A DNA stretch of 64,000 nt from positions 434,001 to 498,000 of the forward strand of contig LGYU01000016.1 in the NCBI GenBank assembly GCA_001302245.1, written 5' to 3'. Below the pieces are notes generated by a model that saw nothing but the letters and a program-made list of their open reading frames with translations, had not been told where the DNA came from and did not search any database. Shown one piece after another: positions 35,222 through 43,414 of the stretch (position 1 is the stretch's first letter; each line of letters opens with the position of its first letter). The translations under genes and the position numbers were made by a program. The DNA is from Chitinophagaceae bacterium PMP191F. Its GTDB lineage: Bacteria; Bacteroidota; Bacteroidia; Chitinophagales; Chitinophagaceae.

Positions 35222-36163
35222 ATGAAACTTAACCGCTACCTCACACTCTTATTTACAGTACTGATATTTAGCTCATTAAGCGCTATAGCACAACAATCAG
35301 CCGAACAGGACTCTACCGGGTTACCGGGTGACAATTTCAGTCTTGCCGGAGCACTTGAACTCTTTAAAAAAGCAGGTTCGCCCGAAGAGTTTGAAAAACT
35401 ACTGAATGCTGAAGACAACAAAGTGAACAATCTTGATCTCAATGGTGATGGCCAGACTGATTACATCCGGGTTATTGATAAAAAAGATAAGGATGTTCAT
35501 GTGCTGGTATTACAGGCTATTGTATCAGAAAACGAAAACCAGGATATTGCCGTTATTGAACTGGAAAAAACAGGTAGTGAAAATGCCGTGATCCAGATTG
35601 TAGGTGATGAAGATATTTTTGGCGAAGCAACGATTGTAGAACCTGAAAGCGGTGATGACAATACCCTGATGGAAACTACAGGCAATATGTTGGCACATGG
35701 TCCCAATATCGGTTTTAGTGATATAACCAATAGTATTGTAGTGAATGTATGGGCATGGCCCTGTGTACGTTTTGTATATACTCCGGCCTATGTAGTGTGG
35801 GTTTCACCATGGACATGGGTAAGCCGTCCTGTATGGTGGCATCCCTGGCGACCGCTGGCATGGCATGTATACCGTCCCTTCCGTTATCGTTATCATGCAA
35901 CATACGTAGTAGTGAATACACACCGTATTGTACATGCACAAAGAATATACCGGCCGGTGCGCGTAACCTCTGTTACTGTGCGTACCCGTAATGAAGTAGC
36001 TGTAAAGAACTACCGTGTTACACGAACTACCCGTTCAGCAACTGTCACTAACCCCCGCAATGGCAACACCCACAAGGTTACCCGGCGTACCACCACTGTA
36101 GAAGGACCGCGTGGTAATGCTGCTACCCGTACCCGAACCACCGTAAGAAAAAGAAGAGGATAA
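35222..36163 (+). CDS. Secreted Trp/Arg-rich protein with EF-hand-like loop
   Basis: 313 residues from ATG 35222 with signal peptide (LLFTVLIFSSLSAIAQQ). The N-terminal third contains D-L-N-G-D-G-Q-T-D, a calcium-loop-like motif in a repeat known from Bacteroidota periplasmic proteins. The middle is remarkably Trp/Tyr/His-rich (WVSPWTWVSRPVWWHPWRPL) and the C-terminus is a basic Thr/Arg-rich tail (TRTRTTVRKRRG). Probably periplasmic or cell-envelope-associated and nucleic-acid or lipopolysaccharide-binding; function unknown. A strong terminator follows. Confidence 0.75.
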   Translation: MKLNRYLTLLFTVLIFSSLSAIAQQSAEQDSTGLPGDNFSLAGALELFKKAGSPEEFEKLLNAEDNKVNNLDLNGDGQTDYIRVIDKKDKDVHVLVLQAIVSENENQDIAVIELEKTGSENAVIQIVGDEDIFGEATIVEPESGDDNTLMETTGNMLAHGPNIGFSDITNSIVVNVWAWPCVRFVYTPAYVVWVSPWTWVSRPVWWHPWRPLAWHVYRPFRYRYHATYVVVNTHRIVHAQRIYRPVRVTSVTVRTRNEVAVKNYRVTRTTRSATVTNPRNGNTHKVTRRTTTVEGPRGNAATRTRTTVRKRRG

Positions 36164-36190
36164 ACAAATTAGTATACCTGTATTATTTTA

Positions 36191-36216
36191 AAGCCCCCTG
36201 ACCGGGGCTTTTTTGT
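36191..36216 (+). terminator. Intrinsic terminator
   Basis: AAGCCCC / GGGGCTT stem around a six-base loop followed by TTTTTTG, 27 bases past the stop of the preceding gene. Confidence 0.85.
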
Positions 36217-36331
36217 TGACCACCGGCTTCCAGTAACTTTGTTAAAACGTTCACGCATAACGGTTCTTTTTGTATTTTAATGTCTTGTTCTTCTTCCGGG
36301 AAGAGCAGATTATTCACCAAATAAACCCCTT

Positions 36332-36736
36332 ATGGCTCAAAAACCATCAAATGCGTTTGTTGCAGCATCCTGGATCGCTTTAGGTGCAGGTATGCTGGGA
36401 TTTCTTATCGGTCTATGGCGTGCTGAAATGCAACTCAATGAAAAAGGTTACTATTTTACCGTACTGATGTTCGGTTTATTTGCCGTTGTATCTGTACAAA
36501 AAAGCGTGCGCGACAGGCTGGAAGGAATTCCAGTAACAGATATTTATTATGGCCTAAGCTGGTTCTCTACTATTCTGTGTATTGTACTTATGGTTATTGG
36601 TTTATGGAACGCTACACTACTGCCCAGTGAAAAGGGATTTTATGGTATTGCATTTTTACTGGCACTATTTGGTGCCATTGCCGTACAAAAGAATACCCGT
36701 GATGCAAAAGATCTGGTTGTAAAAAAAGATCAGTAA
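36332..36736 (+). CDS. YiaA/YiaB family inner membrane protein
   Basis: 134 residues with four hydrophobic helices arranged as two repeats, each a helix pair ending F-[AG]-x-x-V-Q-K ([15 protein letters not shown] and [13 protein letters not shown]). This internal duplication is the YiaAB domain pattern. Integral membrane protein, function unknown. A terminator follows directly. Confidence 0.87.
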   Translation: MAQKPSNAFVAASWIALGAGMLGFLIGLWRAEMQLNEKGYYFTVLMFGLFAVVSVQKSVRDRLEGIPVTDIYYGLSWFSTILCIVLMVIGLWNATLLPSEKGFYGIAFLLALFGAIAVQKNTRDAKDLVVKKDQ

Positions 36737-36760
36737 AGTTTATTGATGATATCGAACAAA

Positions 36761-36797
36761 AGCCGCTGAACGTGATACAGCGGCTTTTGTTTTTTGT
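36761..36797 (+). terminator. Intrinsic terminator of the YiaA-like gene
   Basis: AGCCGCTG / CAGCGGCT perfect arms (36761-36768, 36778-36785) followed by TTTTGTTTTTTG. Confidence 0.85.
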
Positions 36798-36815
36798 ATA
36801 GGGTATAAAAAAATA

Positions 36816-36835
36816 CCCCGCCAGGAATAGCGGGG
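36816..36835 (-). terminator. Intrinsic terminator, minus strand
   Basis: CCCCGC / GCGGGG perfect arms with an eight-base loop; on the minus strand the stem is followed by ATTTTTTT. It probably ends the COG0523 GTPase transcript, about 320 bases past that gene's stop. Confidence 0.7.
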
Positions 36836-36914
36836 CTCAACTAAACCAACAGGTGTACGGAGGGCAGCTACTAACCAAATACAATTACATTGCCACACGG
36901 GTATAGGAGGTTGT

Positions 36915-37166
36915 TTACTGTATTGTTAGCATGCAATATTGCATGTAGTTTTTTTCTGTTCTACAATCAGTCATCAGGCAGGTCATTCCGGAAAATGCAT
37001 ATTCAGTATACTGCTTAAATGCAGGATTCATGCTTTTCAACGTTCCAGCTCTCTCCCTTCGGTCGAGATGATGGGCTCCCGGAGTAAATATTACATCATT
37101 ATTTCGGCTGGTAACGACTTCTGAAGTAAGTATAGCTTTCACTACTTCAGCAAAGTGCTCATCCAT
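36915..37166 (-). CDS. Doubtful 83-residue ORF overlapping the GTPase stop
   Basis: The ATG (37164-37166) overlaps the GTPase stop codon, and the frame lies within the GTPase transcript that ends at 36816. The beginning ([20 protein letters not shown]) looks protein-like, but the middle runs through a dispersed repeat (37048-37071). I cannot recognise a family; it may be a decayed gene or a chance frame. Confidence 0.25.
   Translation of the reverse strand: MDEHFAEVVKAILTSEVVTSRNNDVIFTPGAHHLDRRERAGTLKSMNPAFKQYTEYAFSGMTCLMTDCRTEKNYMQYCMLTIQ
36930..36945. other. 16-base perfect palindrome
   Basis: CATGCAATATTGCATG, in the 422-base gap 36737-37158 that also holds two terminators and a dispersed-repeat remnant. 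Could be an operator or replication-related site; nothing else around it supports a role. Confidence 0.4.
37048..37071. repeat. Dispersed-repeat remnant (CTCCCTTCGGTCGAGAT type)
   Basis: CTCTCCCTTCGGTCGAGATG resembles the ATTTCGACCGAAGGGAGAAAT element that recurs in intergenic regions of many Bacteroidota. Only one copy is seen in this window, so this is recognition from prior knowledge rather than from repetition here. Confidence 0.4.
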
Positions 37167-38355
37167 TCAAAGGAAATGCATCATCAAATGCTTCGCCTGT
37201 TTCCATGGCAGCTACTTCTGCACCATTACACAAACAGGCTTCCAGCTCATTGTAAATAGTTCTCTTATCAAGATCACGACCAATAATGACCAGCTCGTTA
37301 TGACGATCACCAAAACGTTTATCCCAATTTCCTTCTATTTGTTGCTGGTTATCTATAAAAGCGGCATAGCGTATCCGCTCACTAAAAGGCATGCTGCTCC
37401 ACCATACTCCGGCCTTTTCAGCGCGCAGACTGCCTCCTGCCTGGCTCCAGTTGATCGCATCATGCGGTCTTGACGCCAGCCAGAACAACCCTTTGCTGCG
37501 GATAATACTGCCATCCCATTCGTGATTGATATATTTCCAGAAACGCTCCGGGTGAAATGGCCTGCGGCTGCGGAATACAAAACTGCTGATGCCATAAGTT
37601 TCGGTTTCCGGAATATGGTGTTTTTTGTTCAGCTCTTCTATCCAGCCTGCTGCCTGACTGGTTTTATCAAAATCAAAAAGGCCTGTATTCAATACCTGCC
37701 GTAATGGAACTTTACCAAAAGTGGATTCAACAATATGTGCATCTGCATTCAGCTTACGCAGGATCGCTTTCAGCAAACCCACATCCTGACGTGTTACCAG
37801 GTCTGTTTTATTCAGGATGATCACGTTGGCAAACTCTACCTGGTCTGTTAACAGGTTTACAATAGCCCGGCTATCATCTGTTACGTCCCTGTCGTGCAAT
37901 GTTTCAGCAGAAGAATAATCCCGGATGAAATTATAACAGTCCACCACCGTTACCAGTGTATCCAGTTTTGCTACCTTACTCAGGTCTATATTATTGTTCT
38001 CGTCCTGGTAAAAAAAGGTTTGTGCTACAGGCAGCGGTTCACTGATACCGGAGCTTTCAATTAACAGGTAATCAAAACGTTTTTCGCCGGCCAGCTTCTC
38101 CACTTCCAGCAGCAGGTCTTCGCGCAGTGTGCAACAAATACAACCATTACTCATCTCTACCAGTTTTTCATCTGTGCGGTTGAGCGTATTTTCATTCTTT
38201 ACCAGTTGTGCGTCTATATTCACTTCGCTCATATCATTTACAATAACTGCTACACGCATGCCTTCTTTATTGTGCAGGATGTAATTGAGCAGAGAGGTTT
38301 TGCCCGCACCAAGAAAGCCACTCAGTACTGTTACAGGCAAACGATTGTCTGTCAT
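37159..38355 (-). CDS. COG0523 GTPase, zinc metallochaperone-like (CobW domain)
   Basis: 398 residues from ATG 38355. Walker A G-F-L-G-A-G-K-T (13-20), metal motif G-C-I-C-C (71-75) after E-M-S-N, switch E-S-S-G-I-S-E-P, and N-K-T-D base recognition, then a CobW C-terminal domain. Members of this ZNG1/YeiG/ZigA group deliver zinc to target proteins under zinc limitation. A Cys/His-containing small protein is encoded 99 bases upstream with a zinc-box-like palindrome before it, which supports a zinc role over cobalamin or nitrile hydratase. Confidence 0.9.
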   Translation of the reverse strand: MTDNRLPVTVLSGFLGAGKTSLLNYILHNKEGMRVAVIVNDMSEVNIDAQLVKNENTLNRTDEKLVEMSNGCICCTLREDLLLEVEKLAGEKRFDYLLIESSGISEPLPVAQTFFYQDENNNIDLSKVAKLDTLVTVVDCYNFIRDYSSAETLHDRDVTDDSRAIVNLLTDQVEFANVIILNKTDLVTRQDVGLLKAILRKLNADAHIVESTFGKVPLRQVLNTGLFDFDKTSQAAGWIEELNKKHHIPETETYGISSFVFRSRRPFHPERFWKYINHEWDGSIIRSKGLFWLASRPHDAINWSQAGGSLRAEKAGVWWSSMPFSERIRYAAFIDNQQQIEGNWDKRFGDRHNELVIIGRDLDKRTIYNELEACLCNGAEVAAMETGEAFDDAFPLNG

Positions 38356-38454
38356 GATCAGGGTATTATCGGTTTGTAATAACATATCTGCTGTTTTATC
38401 AAACAGCCATTCAAATGAAACGGCTATACTATCAGCATAGCGTGGTGATGTTTA

Positions 38455-38838
38455 TCAGCAAAAGGCAACTGCGGGAGGACCTCTGTGAAAGTAATAGCTG
38501 AAAGAAAAGGATGTAAAGTAAAGTGGTTTCTCTTTGTCTGGTACAATGATATGCTGTACACAGGTTAATACAGGTTGTTCCGGTTGCACATCTGCATCCT
38601 GCCACAACTGGTATTCACAAATACTGCAATGAACAGCGTATACGTTGTTGAATATAACAGCCTGCGCATGGTAACTGTTGCCTGGAGCATGCTGTACCGG
38701 TATATGTTCATGCAAACATTTTACAACCTGTACGCCGCACAGCAATACCAGCATGATCCATGCTGCTGTTTGCTGTAACAGGCGATTCCGTTGTAATAAC
38801 ATCTGCAAATTCCGTTTTGTAGTATGCAAGCTATTCAT
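38455..38838 (-). CDS. Small membrane/periplasmic Cys-His protein
   Basis: 127 residues (ATG 38838, or 38802 at M13). One hydrophobic segment at ~24-40 (AAWIMLVLLCGVQVVKCLHE) is followed by potential metal ligands: H-E-H, H-A, V-H-C-S-I-C-E-Y, V-L-T-C-V-Q-H. The C-terminus ends H-R-G-P-P-A, a pattern I have seen in Bacteroidota proteins near metal-uptake genes. Function unknown; co-transcribed with the COG0523 GTPase. Confidence 0.6.
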   Translation of the reverse strand: MNSLHTTKRNLQMLLQRNRLLQQTAAWIMLVLLCGVQVVKCLHEHIPVQHAPGNSYHAQAVIFNNVYAVHCSICEYQLWQDADVQPEQPVLTCVQHIIVPDKEKPLYFTSFSFSYYFHRGPPAVAFC

Positions 38839-38842
38839 TTAT

Positions 38843-38859
38843 TTGCAACAACGATGCAA
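38843..38859. promoter_or_regulatory. Zinc-box-like palindrome TTGCAAC-N3-GATGCAA
   Basis: A 7-3-7 inverted repeat with one mismatch, located 5-21 bases before the ATG at 38838 (or 41-57 before 38802). A Fur/Zur-family site is plausible by its position before a COG0523 operon; the Zur consensus of this lineage was not checked. Confidence 0.4.
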
Positions 38860-38896
38860 TTATGTGAAATATATTTTACTCTCCCCCCAAATAAAA

Positions 38897-38920
38897 AACC
38901 CCGGCATTGCTGCCGGGGTT
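38897..38920 (-). terminator. Intrinsic terminator of the dehydrogenase/cytochrome pair
   Basis: AACCCCGGCA / TGCCGGGGTT perfect 10-base arms, TTGC loop; on the minus strand a T-run follows. Lies 24 bases beyond the cytochrome stop. Confidence 0.85.
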
Positions 38921-38943
38921 CTGTCAGTATTGTTTTGCAGCGC

Positions 38944-39429
38944 TTATTTTCCGCGGGCTGTTTTTACATCCTTTTCTGTAACTGCACCGGCTTTGTTGCC
39001 AAAGCTGTTGCGCACATAAGTCAGCACATCTGCAATCTGTTTATCAGTAAGATAATTCATGGGTGGCATGACGTTGTGATATGATTCGCCATCAATTTCC
39101 ACATTACTCATTCCTTCCAATACCACTTTAGCCAGTTTTATTTTATTACCCAGTACATAACTGGTCTTTATCAGTGGAGGATTCAGGTTCTGTACACCTC
39201 CACCATCCAACTGGTGACAGGACACACAGGTTTGCATATATACCTTTTTCCCCTCAGCTATAGTTGTCTGCAATGTATTTCCTGTTGCGGGCGCCGCTTT
39301 TGTACCCGTTTTGGCAGCAGGCGCTTTTTGTGTTGCAGTTTTCTTTGCAGGCGGATTTTTTGTTTGTGCCAGTACTATAGTAAATAAAGTCAGCCCGCTT
39401 ATGATCAACACCGTTTTCTTCATGTACAT
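38944..39429 (-). CDS. Secreted c-type cytochrome
   Basis: 161 residues: signal peptide (cleavage near VLAQ), an Ala/Lys/Pro/Thr-rich linker (~23-50) and one cytochrome c domain with C-V-S-C-H (68-72) and an axial Met in N-V-M-P-P-M. The ATG at 39427-39429 overlaps the stop of the upstream dehydrogenase (TAATG), implying translational coupling. It likely accepts electrons from that quinoprotein-like enzyme in the periplasm. Confidence 0.9.
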   Translation of the reverse strand: MYMKKTVLIISGLTLFTIVLAQTKNPPAKKTATQKAPAAKTGTKAAPATGNTLQTTIAEGKKVYMQTCVSCHQLDGGGVQNLNPPLIKTSYVLGNKIKLAKVVLEGMSNVEIDGESYHNVMPPMNYLTDKQIADVLTYVRNSFGNKAGAVTEKDVKTARGK

Positions 39430-40700
39430 TACTTTTTATAGGAGATTTTGTAGATGGAACCTTTTACATCATCCGATACATACAGCGAACCATCTGCACC
39501 CTGTGCCAGTCCGCATGGACGATGATCAGCTCTGCCCGAAGCAGTTTTTTCAGGAGAACCGGAGAAGTTATCAGCAAATACTTCCCACGGGCCAAAAGGT
39601 TTACCATCTTTAAAAGGCTGAAACACTACAAAAAAGCCTGCCTGCGGTTCGGGTGAACGGTTCCATGAACCATGAAAGGCAATGAATGCACCATTCTTAT
39701 ATCTTTCCGGAAACTGGTTGCCGGTATAGAACAATAATCCATTGGGAGCCATGTGTGCAGGATAAGCTGCTACAGGATCTATAAATGAACTACTGCCCTC
39801 TTTTTTACCATCTCCGCCATATTCAGGAGCTTGTATCTTTTTGTGCTGCGCATCGTCATAATAAATGTAAGGCCAGCCGGCATTATCTCCTTTTTTCAGG
39901 GCATACAGACATTCTGCCGGCAGGTTAGTAGATTGCTCTACTGTATACAGATCAGGAAACAGGTCGTGCAACTGGTCACGGCCATGCTGCATAACAAACA
40001 GTTGATTGTTCTGCTGGTTCCAGTCAAGCCCTACCACATTGCGTAAACCAGTAGCATAGCGCACACCATCACCATAGGTCTGGTTCAGCTTGTCTGCTTT
40101 GAACATCCAGATGCCACCGGCTGAATCCAGTATAGGACAGCCTTCACGCCCCATAGATCCTTTCTGCCTGTCCTGTACCTGACATGAGTTGGAGTAGGCA
40201 CCAATATTTACATACAAATTACCGTTGTTGTCCAGCACCACCGATTTTGATTCATGCTGTCCGCGGTTAATTAACCCTGTTACAATCACTTCTTTTTTAG
40301 CAGTATCAATGATCTCATTATTACTGTTGAGTTTGTAACGATACACTTCTTCATTGGATGAAGCATACAGGTAGCCATTTTTTACATATACTCCTGTACC
40401 ACGGTAATTGCCAAATCCCATTTTTACAGTGGCAGTATTGTTGCTTTCCTGTAATACGATCACTCCTTTACCGCCAACAGGTCTGTCCAGTTTTACATAA
40501 ATGGTTCCCTGCGGGGTAACGGCAATATGCCTTGCCCGGCCGATGCCGGTTATTAAACTGTTTGCAGTAAAGCCTGCAGGTAATTTTAAGCCTGCGTTGG
40601 TTGCAGGTGCTTTTTCCGGAGCCTGCGCTGTTGTGTATTGGCCAGCCATTGCCAGTATTGCACCCAATGCAACACCTTTGTACCAGTTTCCCATTTTCAT
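39429..40700 (-). CDS. Sorbosone-dehydrogenase-like PQQ/sugar dehydrogenase
   Basis: 423 residues with signal peptide (AILAMAGQYTTAQ) and a six-bladed propeller of the soluble-glucose/L-sorbosone dehydrogenase type: R-H-I-A-V-T-P-Q-G-T-I-Y-V, G-L-R-N-V-V-G-L-D-W, R-D-Q-L-H-D-L-F-P-D and F-H-G-S-W-N-R. His and Arg residues match the quinone/Ca sites of that group. A cytochrome c is translationally coupled downstream, which fits a periplasmic sugar oxidation chain. The substrate is uncertain. Confidence 0.88.
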   Translation of the reverse strand: MKMGNWYKGVALGAILAMAGQYTTAQAPEKAPATNAGLKLPAGFTANSLITGIGRARHIAVTPQGTIYVKLDRPVGGKGVIVLQESNNTATVKMGFGNYRGTGVYVKNGYLYASSNEEVYRYKLNSNNEIIDTAKKEVIVTGLINRGQHESKSVVLDNNGNLYVNIGAYSNSCQVQDRQKGSMGREGCPILDSAGGIWMFKADKLNQTYGDGVRYATGLRNVVGLDWNQQNNQLFVMQHGRDQLHDLFPDLYTVEQSTNLPAECLYALKKGDNAGWPYIYYDDAQHKKIQAPEYGGDGKKEGSSSFIDPVAAYPAHMAPNGLLFYTGNQFPERYKNGAFIAFHGSWNRSPEPQAGFFVVFQPFKDGKPFGPWEVFADNFSGSPEKTASGRADHRPCGLAQGADGSLYVSDDVKGSIYKISYKK

Positions 40701-40886
40701 ATATAGTGGTTATTATGTGGAATAGAACGGAGAGCTGCCAGGTTATTTTTTTGAGCACCACTCCCCATATTGCAGCAAATTAATATTTCTTCTGACTTTT
40801 CCAACGCCGGTTGTCCTTTTTGTGGATTTAACGGTTGTTAATGAAGCGATCAGGCGTCCGGACATGCTGATGAACATAAACAAAAA

Positions 40887-40910
40887 CGGTCCCGCAAGCT
40901 TACGGGACCG
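40887..40910 (-). terminator. Intrinsic terminator of the xylan-type PUL
   Basis: CGGTCCCG / CGGGACCG perfect arms; on the minus strand followed by TTTTTGTTT. It lies about 200 bases beyond the GH3 stop. Confidence 0.75.
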
Positions 40911-41007
40911 TGGAGGAAAATATTCAATATGTAATGGGGCAATATCATCCAGGCCACTGCTCACTATTCATCTTATAACTCTATGCCGCAGAATTAAGTT
41001 TCTGATT

Positions 41008-41030
41008 CCGGCTGGTGAGACACCAGCCGG
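41008..41030. other. Perfect 10-bp stem, 3-base loop
   Basis: CCGGCTGGTG and CACCAGCCGG around AGA. Between the GH3 stop and the terminator, within the PUL transcript's 3' region; it may stabilise the mRNA end. Confidence 0.5.
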
Positions 41031-41110
41031 GGTACTAAGAACGAATGCTCAATAAGTAATTTTCAACTAACAATGTTCAATACTGAACGCCTATCATCAC
41101 CCACCAATCA

Positions 41111-43414
41111 CTACTCACCATTCCCTACTCCGCCGCCTTCTAATGTAATCGTTTGCTTTAATGGTGTGCTATCAGATGAACCTCCAAGCATCAATTCAAA
41201 AGTACCGGGTTCTGCTACCCATTGCAGCCGACGATTATAGAAAGACAGCTTTTCTTTATTGATCACAAAACTAACCACTGTGCTTTCGCCGGGTTTCAGA
41301 CTGATCTTTTTAAAGTCTTTCAGTTCTTTTACAGGACGTACCACAGAAGAAATATTGTCGCGGATGTATAATTGTACCACTTCTTCACCGGCATATTTAC
41401 CGGTGTTGGTGAGTTTACAACGTACCGTCAACTCATCATTACCATCTTTCAAACTGTTTTTATCAACACTAAGATCAGCATAGGCAAAAGTAGTATAGCT
41501 TAACCCATAACCAAATGCATACCGTGGTGAATTGGGCCCGTCAATATAAGCAGAACGATAACGGATGTCTTTTTCATTTTTTACCGGGCGACCTGTATTG
41601 TAATAGTTGTATGAAACAGGGATCTGTCCCATGTTGCGTGGAAAAGTGATCGGCAGTTTTCCGGAAGGATTATACTCACCATACAATACATTGGTGATCG
41701 CATTACCGGCTTCAGAACCCAGCCACCATGCGTATACAATGGCATTGGCATTGTCTGCAATATCATTAAAGATCAAAGGTCTCCCGGCCATCAATACAGT
41801 AACTACCGGTTTGCCCGTTGCCTGTACCGCACGGAACAACGCTTCCTGTACACCCGGCAGGTGAATATCGGATCTTGATTTTGCTTCACCGCTCATTTCA
41901 CCATGCTCTCCCAGTGTCATGATTACGATATCTGCCTGCTGTGCAATCTTAACAGCTTCGGCAAATCCTTTATCATTGCTGCCTTCAATATCGCATCCTC
42001 TTGCAAACAGTATTTTTGTTTCCTTACCTGCTTTCTGTTGCAGGCTCTGCAGGAAGGTTACAGTTTGTAAAGTGTCGTTGGGGAATACCACCCAACTACC
42101 ATTCATATCCCTGCGGGAATTGGCCAGCGGACCTATCACTGCAATGGCTTTATAATTGCGTGCCAGTGGCAGGATATTTTTTTCATTTTTCAGCAACACG
42201 ATAGATTTTTCAGCCACTTTGCGGGCAATGTCGCGATGCTGTGCTTCCTGTTGTGCTACCTGCTGTTCACGGGCAGCGTCTGAGAATTTATAAGGGTCTT
42301 CAAACAAACCCAGTTCAAACTTTTTGTATAAGATGCGTTTTACCGCGTCGTCAACCACACTGATATTTACGGCGCCTTCTTTTACCAGTTGTACCAGGTT
42401 GCTGCGATAGGCCTTGCTTTCCATATCCATATCACTGCCCGCAATGATGGCTTTCTGTGCAGCATCTTTATCATTGGCTGCATATCCCCAGTTGATCATT
42501 TCACCAACAGAATTCCAGTCGCTTACTACAAAACCACTGAATTTCCAGGCACCTTTCAGAATATCGCGTTGCAGGTAGCTGCTGCCTGTGGCTGGTATAC
42601 CATTCAGCGTATTGAAAGAGTTCATGAATGTGGCCACACCTGCATCCGCAGCTGCTTTGAATGGTGGCAGATAGCTTTCCCATAACTGGTGCTCACTCAT
42701 ATCCACCGCGTTATAATCCCTGCCGGCAATGGCAGCACCATAAGCAGCAAAATGTTTGGCACAGGCCATAATGGCGTCTGTACCGCCTAAACGCTCACCC
42801 TGGAAACCTTTTACCCTTGCACGCGCAATCATGGAACCCAGGTAAGTGTCTTCCCCGGCGCCTTCCATTACGCGTCCCCACCGCGGATCACGGGCTATAT
42901 CCACCATCGGGGCAAATGTCCAGTGAATGCCAGCCGCAGCAGCTTCTTTGGCAGCAATATGTGCAGATTGCTCTATGGCTTCCATATCCCATGATGCAGC
43001 TTCAGCCAATGGAACGGGAAAAACTGTTTTGTATCCATGTATCACATCCAGGCTGAACAACAAAGGAATTTTCAATCGTGACTGTAATGCCACCGCCTGT
43101 ATATCGCGGGTGTCTTTTACGCCTTTTACATTGAGCATCGATCCTACCCAGCCATTTTTCAGTTCATTGAGCTGGTTCGTTTTTTTATCGCTTACCGGGC
43201 CTGTTACTTCACGGCCGGAATACTGGTTCAACTGACCTACTTTTTCTTCCAGCGTCATCAGCTTCAGTAAAGAATCCACTCTTTCACTGATGGGTTTTAC
43301 CTGTGCTTGCGTTGCCTGGCTACACACCAGCAGCAGGCAACTGCCCGCTAACCGTGCATGCTGTTTTATTTTCTGTTTGTATGTTTTATTACCTGTACTT
43401 TTTTTCCATTTCAT
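41111..43414 (-). CDS. GH3 beta-glucosidase/beta-xylosidase
   Basis: 767 residues, BglX-like architecture: leader (cleavage near ATQAQ), GH3 barrel with R-W-G-R-V-M-E-G-A-G-E-D and nucleophile D299 in F-V-V-S-D-W, the alpha/beta sandwich with the acid/base region, and a C-terminal fibronectin-like domain. Its ATG overlaps the upstream GH2 by 26 bases, which indicates coupling. GH3 members here hydrolyse beta-linked gluco- or xylo-oligosaccharides; substrate not separable from sequence. Confidence 0.9.
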   Translation of the reverse strand: MKWKKSTGNKTYKQKIKQHARLAGSCLLLVCSQATQAQVKPISERVDSLLKLMTLEEKVGQLNQYSGREVTGPVSDKKTNQLNELKNGWVGSMLNVKGVKDTRDIQAVALQSRLKIPLLFSLDVIHGYKTVFPVPLAEAASWDMEAIEQSAHIAAKEAAAAGIHWTFAPMVDIARDPRWGRVMEGAGEDTYLGSMIARARVKGFQGERLGGTDAIMACAKHFAAYGAAIAGRDYNAVDMSEHQLWESYLPPFKAAADAGVATFMNSFNTLNGIPATGSSYLQRDILKGAWKFSGFVVSDWNSVGEMINWGYAANDKDAAQKAIIAGSDMDMESKAYRSNLVQLVKEGAVNISVVDDAVKRILYKKFELGLFEDPYKFSDAAREQQVAQQEAQHRDIARKVAEKSIVLLKNEKNILPLARNYKAIAVIGPLANSRRDMNGSWVVFPNDTLQTVTFLQSLQQKAGKETKILFARGCDIEGSNDKGFAEAVKIAQQADIVIMTLGEHGEMSGEAKSRSDIHLPGVQEALFRAVQATGKPVVTVLMAGRPLIFNDIADNANAIVYAWWLGSEAGNAITNVLYGEYNPSGKLPITFPRNMGQIPVSYNYYNTGRPVKNEKDIRYRSAYIDGPNSPRYAFGYGLSYTTFAYADLSVDKNSLKDGNDELTVRCKLTNTGKYAGEEVVQLYIRDNISSVVRPVKELKDFKKISLKPGESTVVSFVINKEKLSFYNRRLQWVAEPGTFELMLGGSSDSTPLKQTITLEGGGVGNGE

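Larger units (their letters stand above)
40701..41110. other. 410-base intergenic region with two hairpins
   Basis: No gene. It holds the PUL terminator (40887-40910) and a second perfect hairpin (41008-41030) without a T-run; the remainder is AT-rich and featureless to me. Confidence 0.5.
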
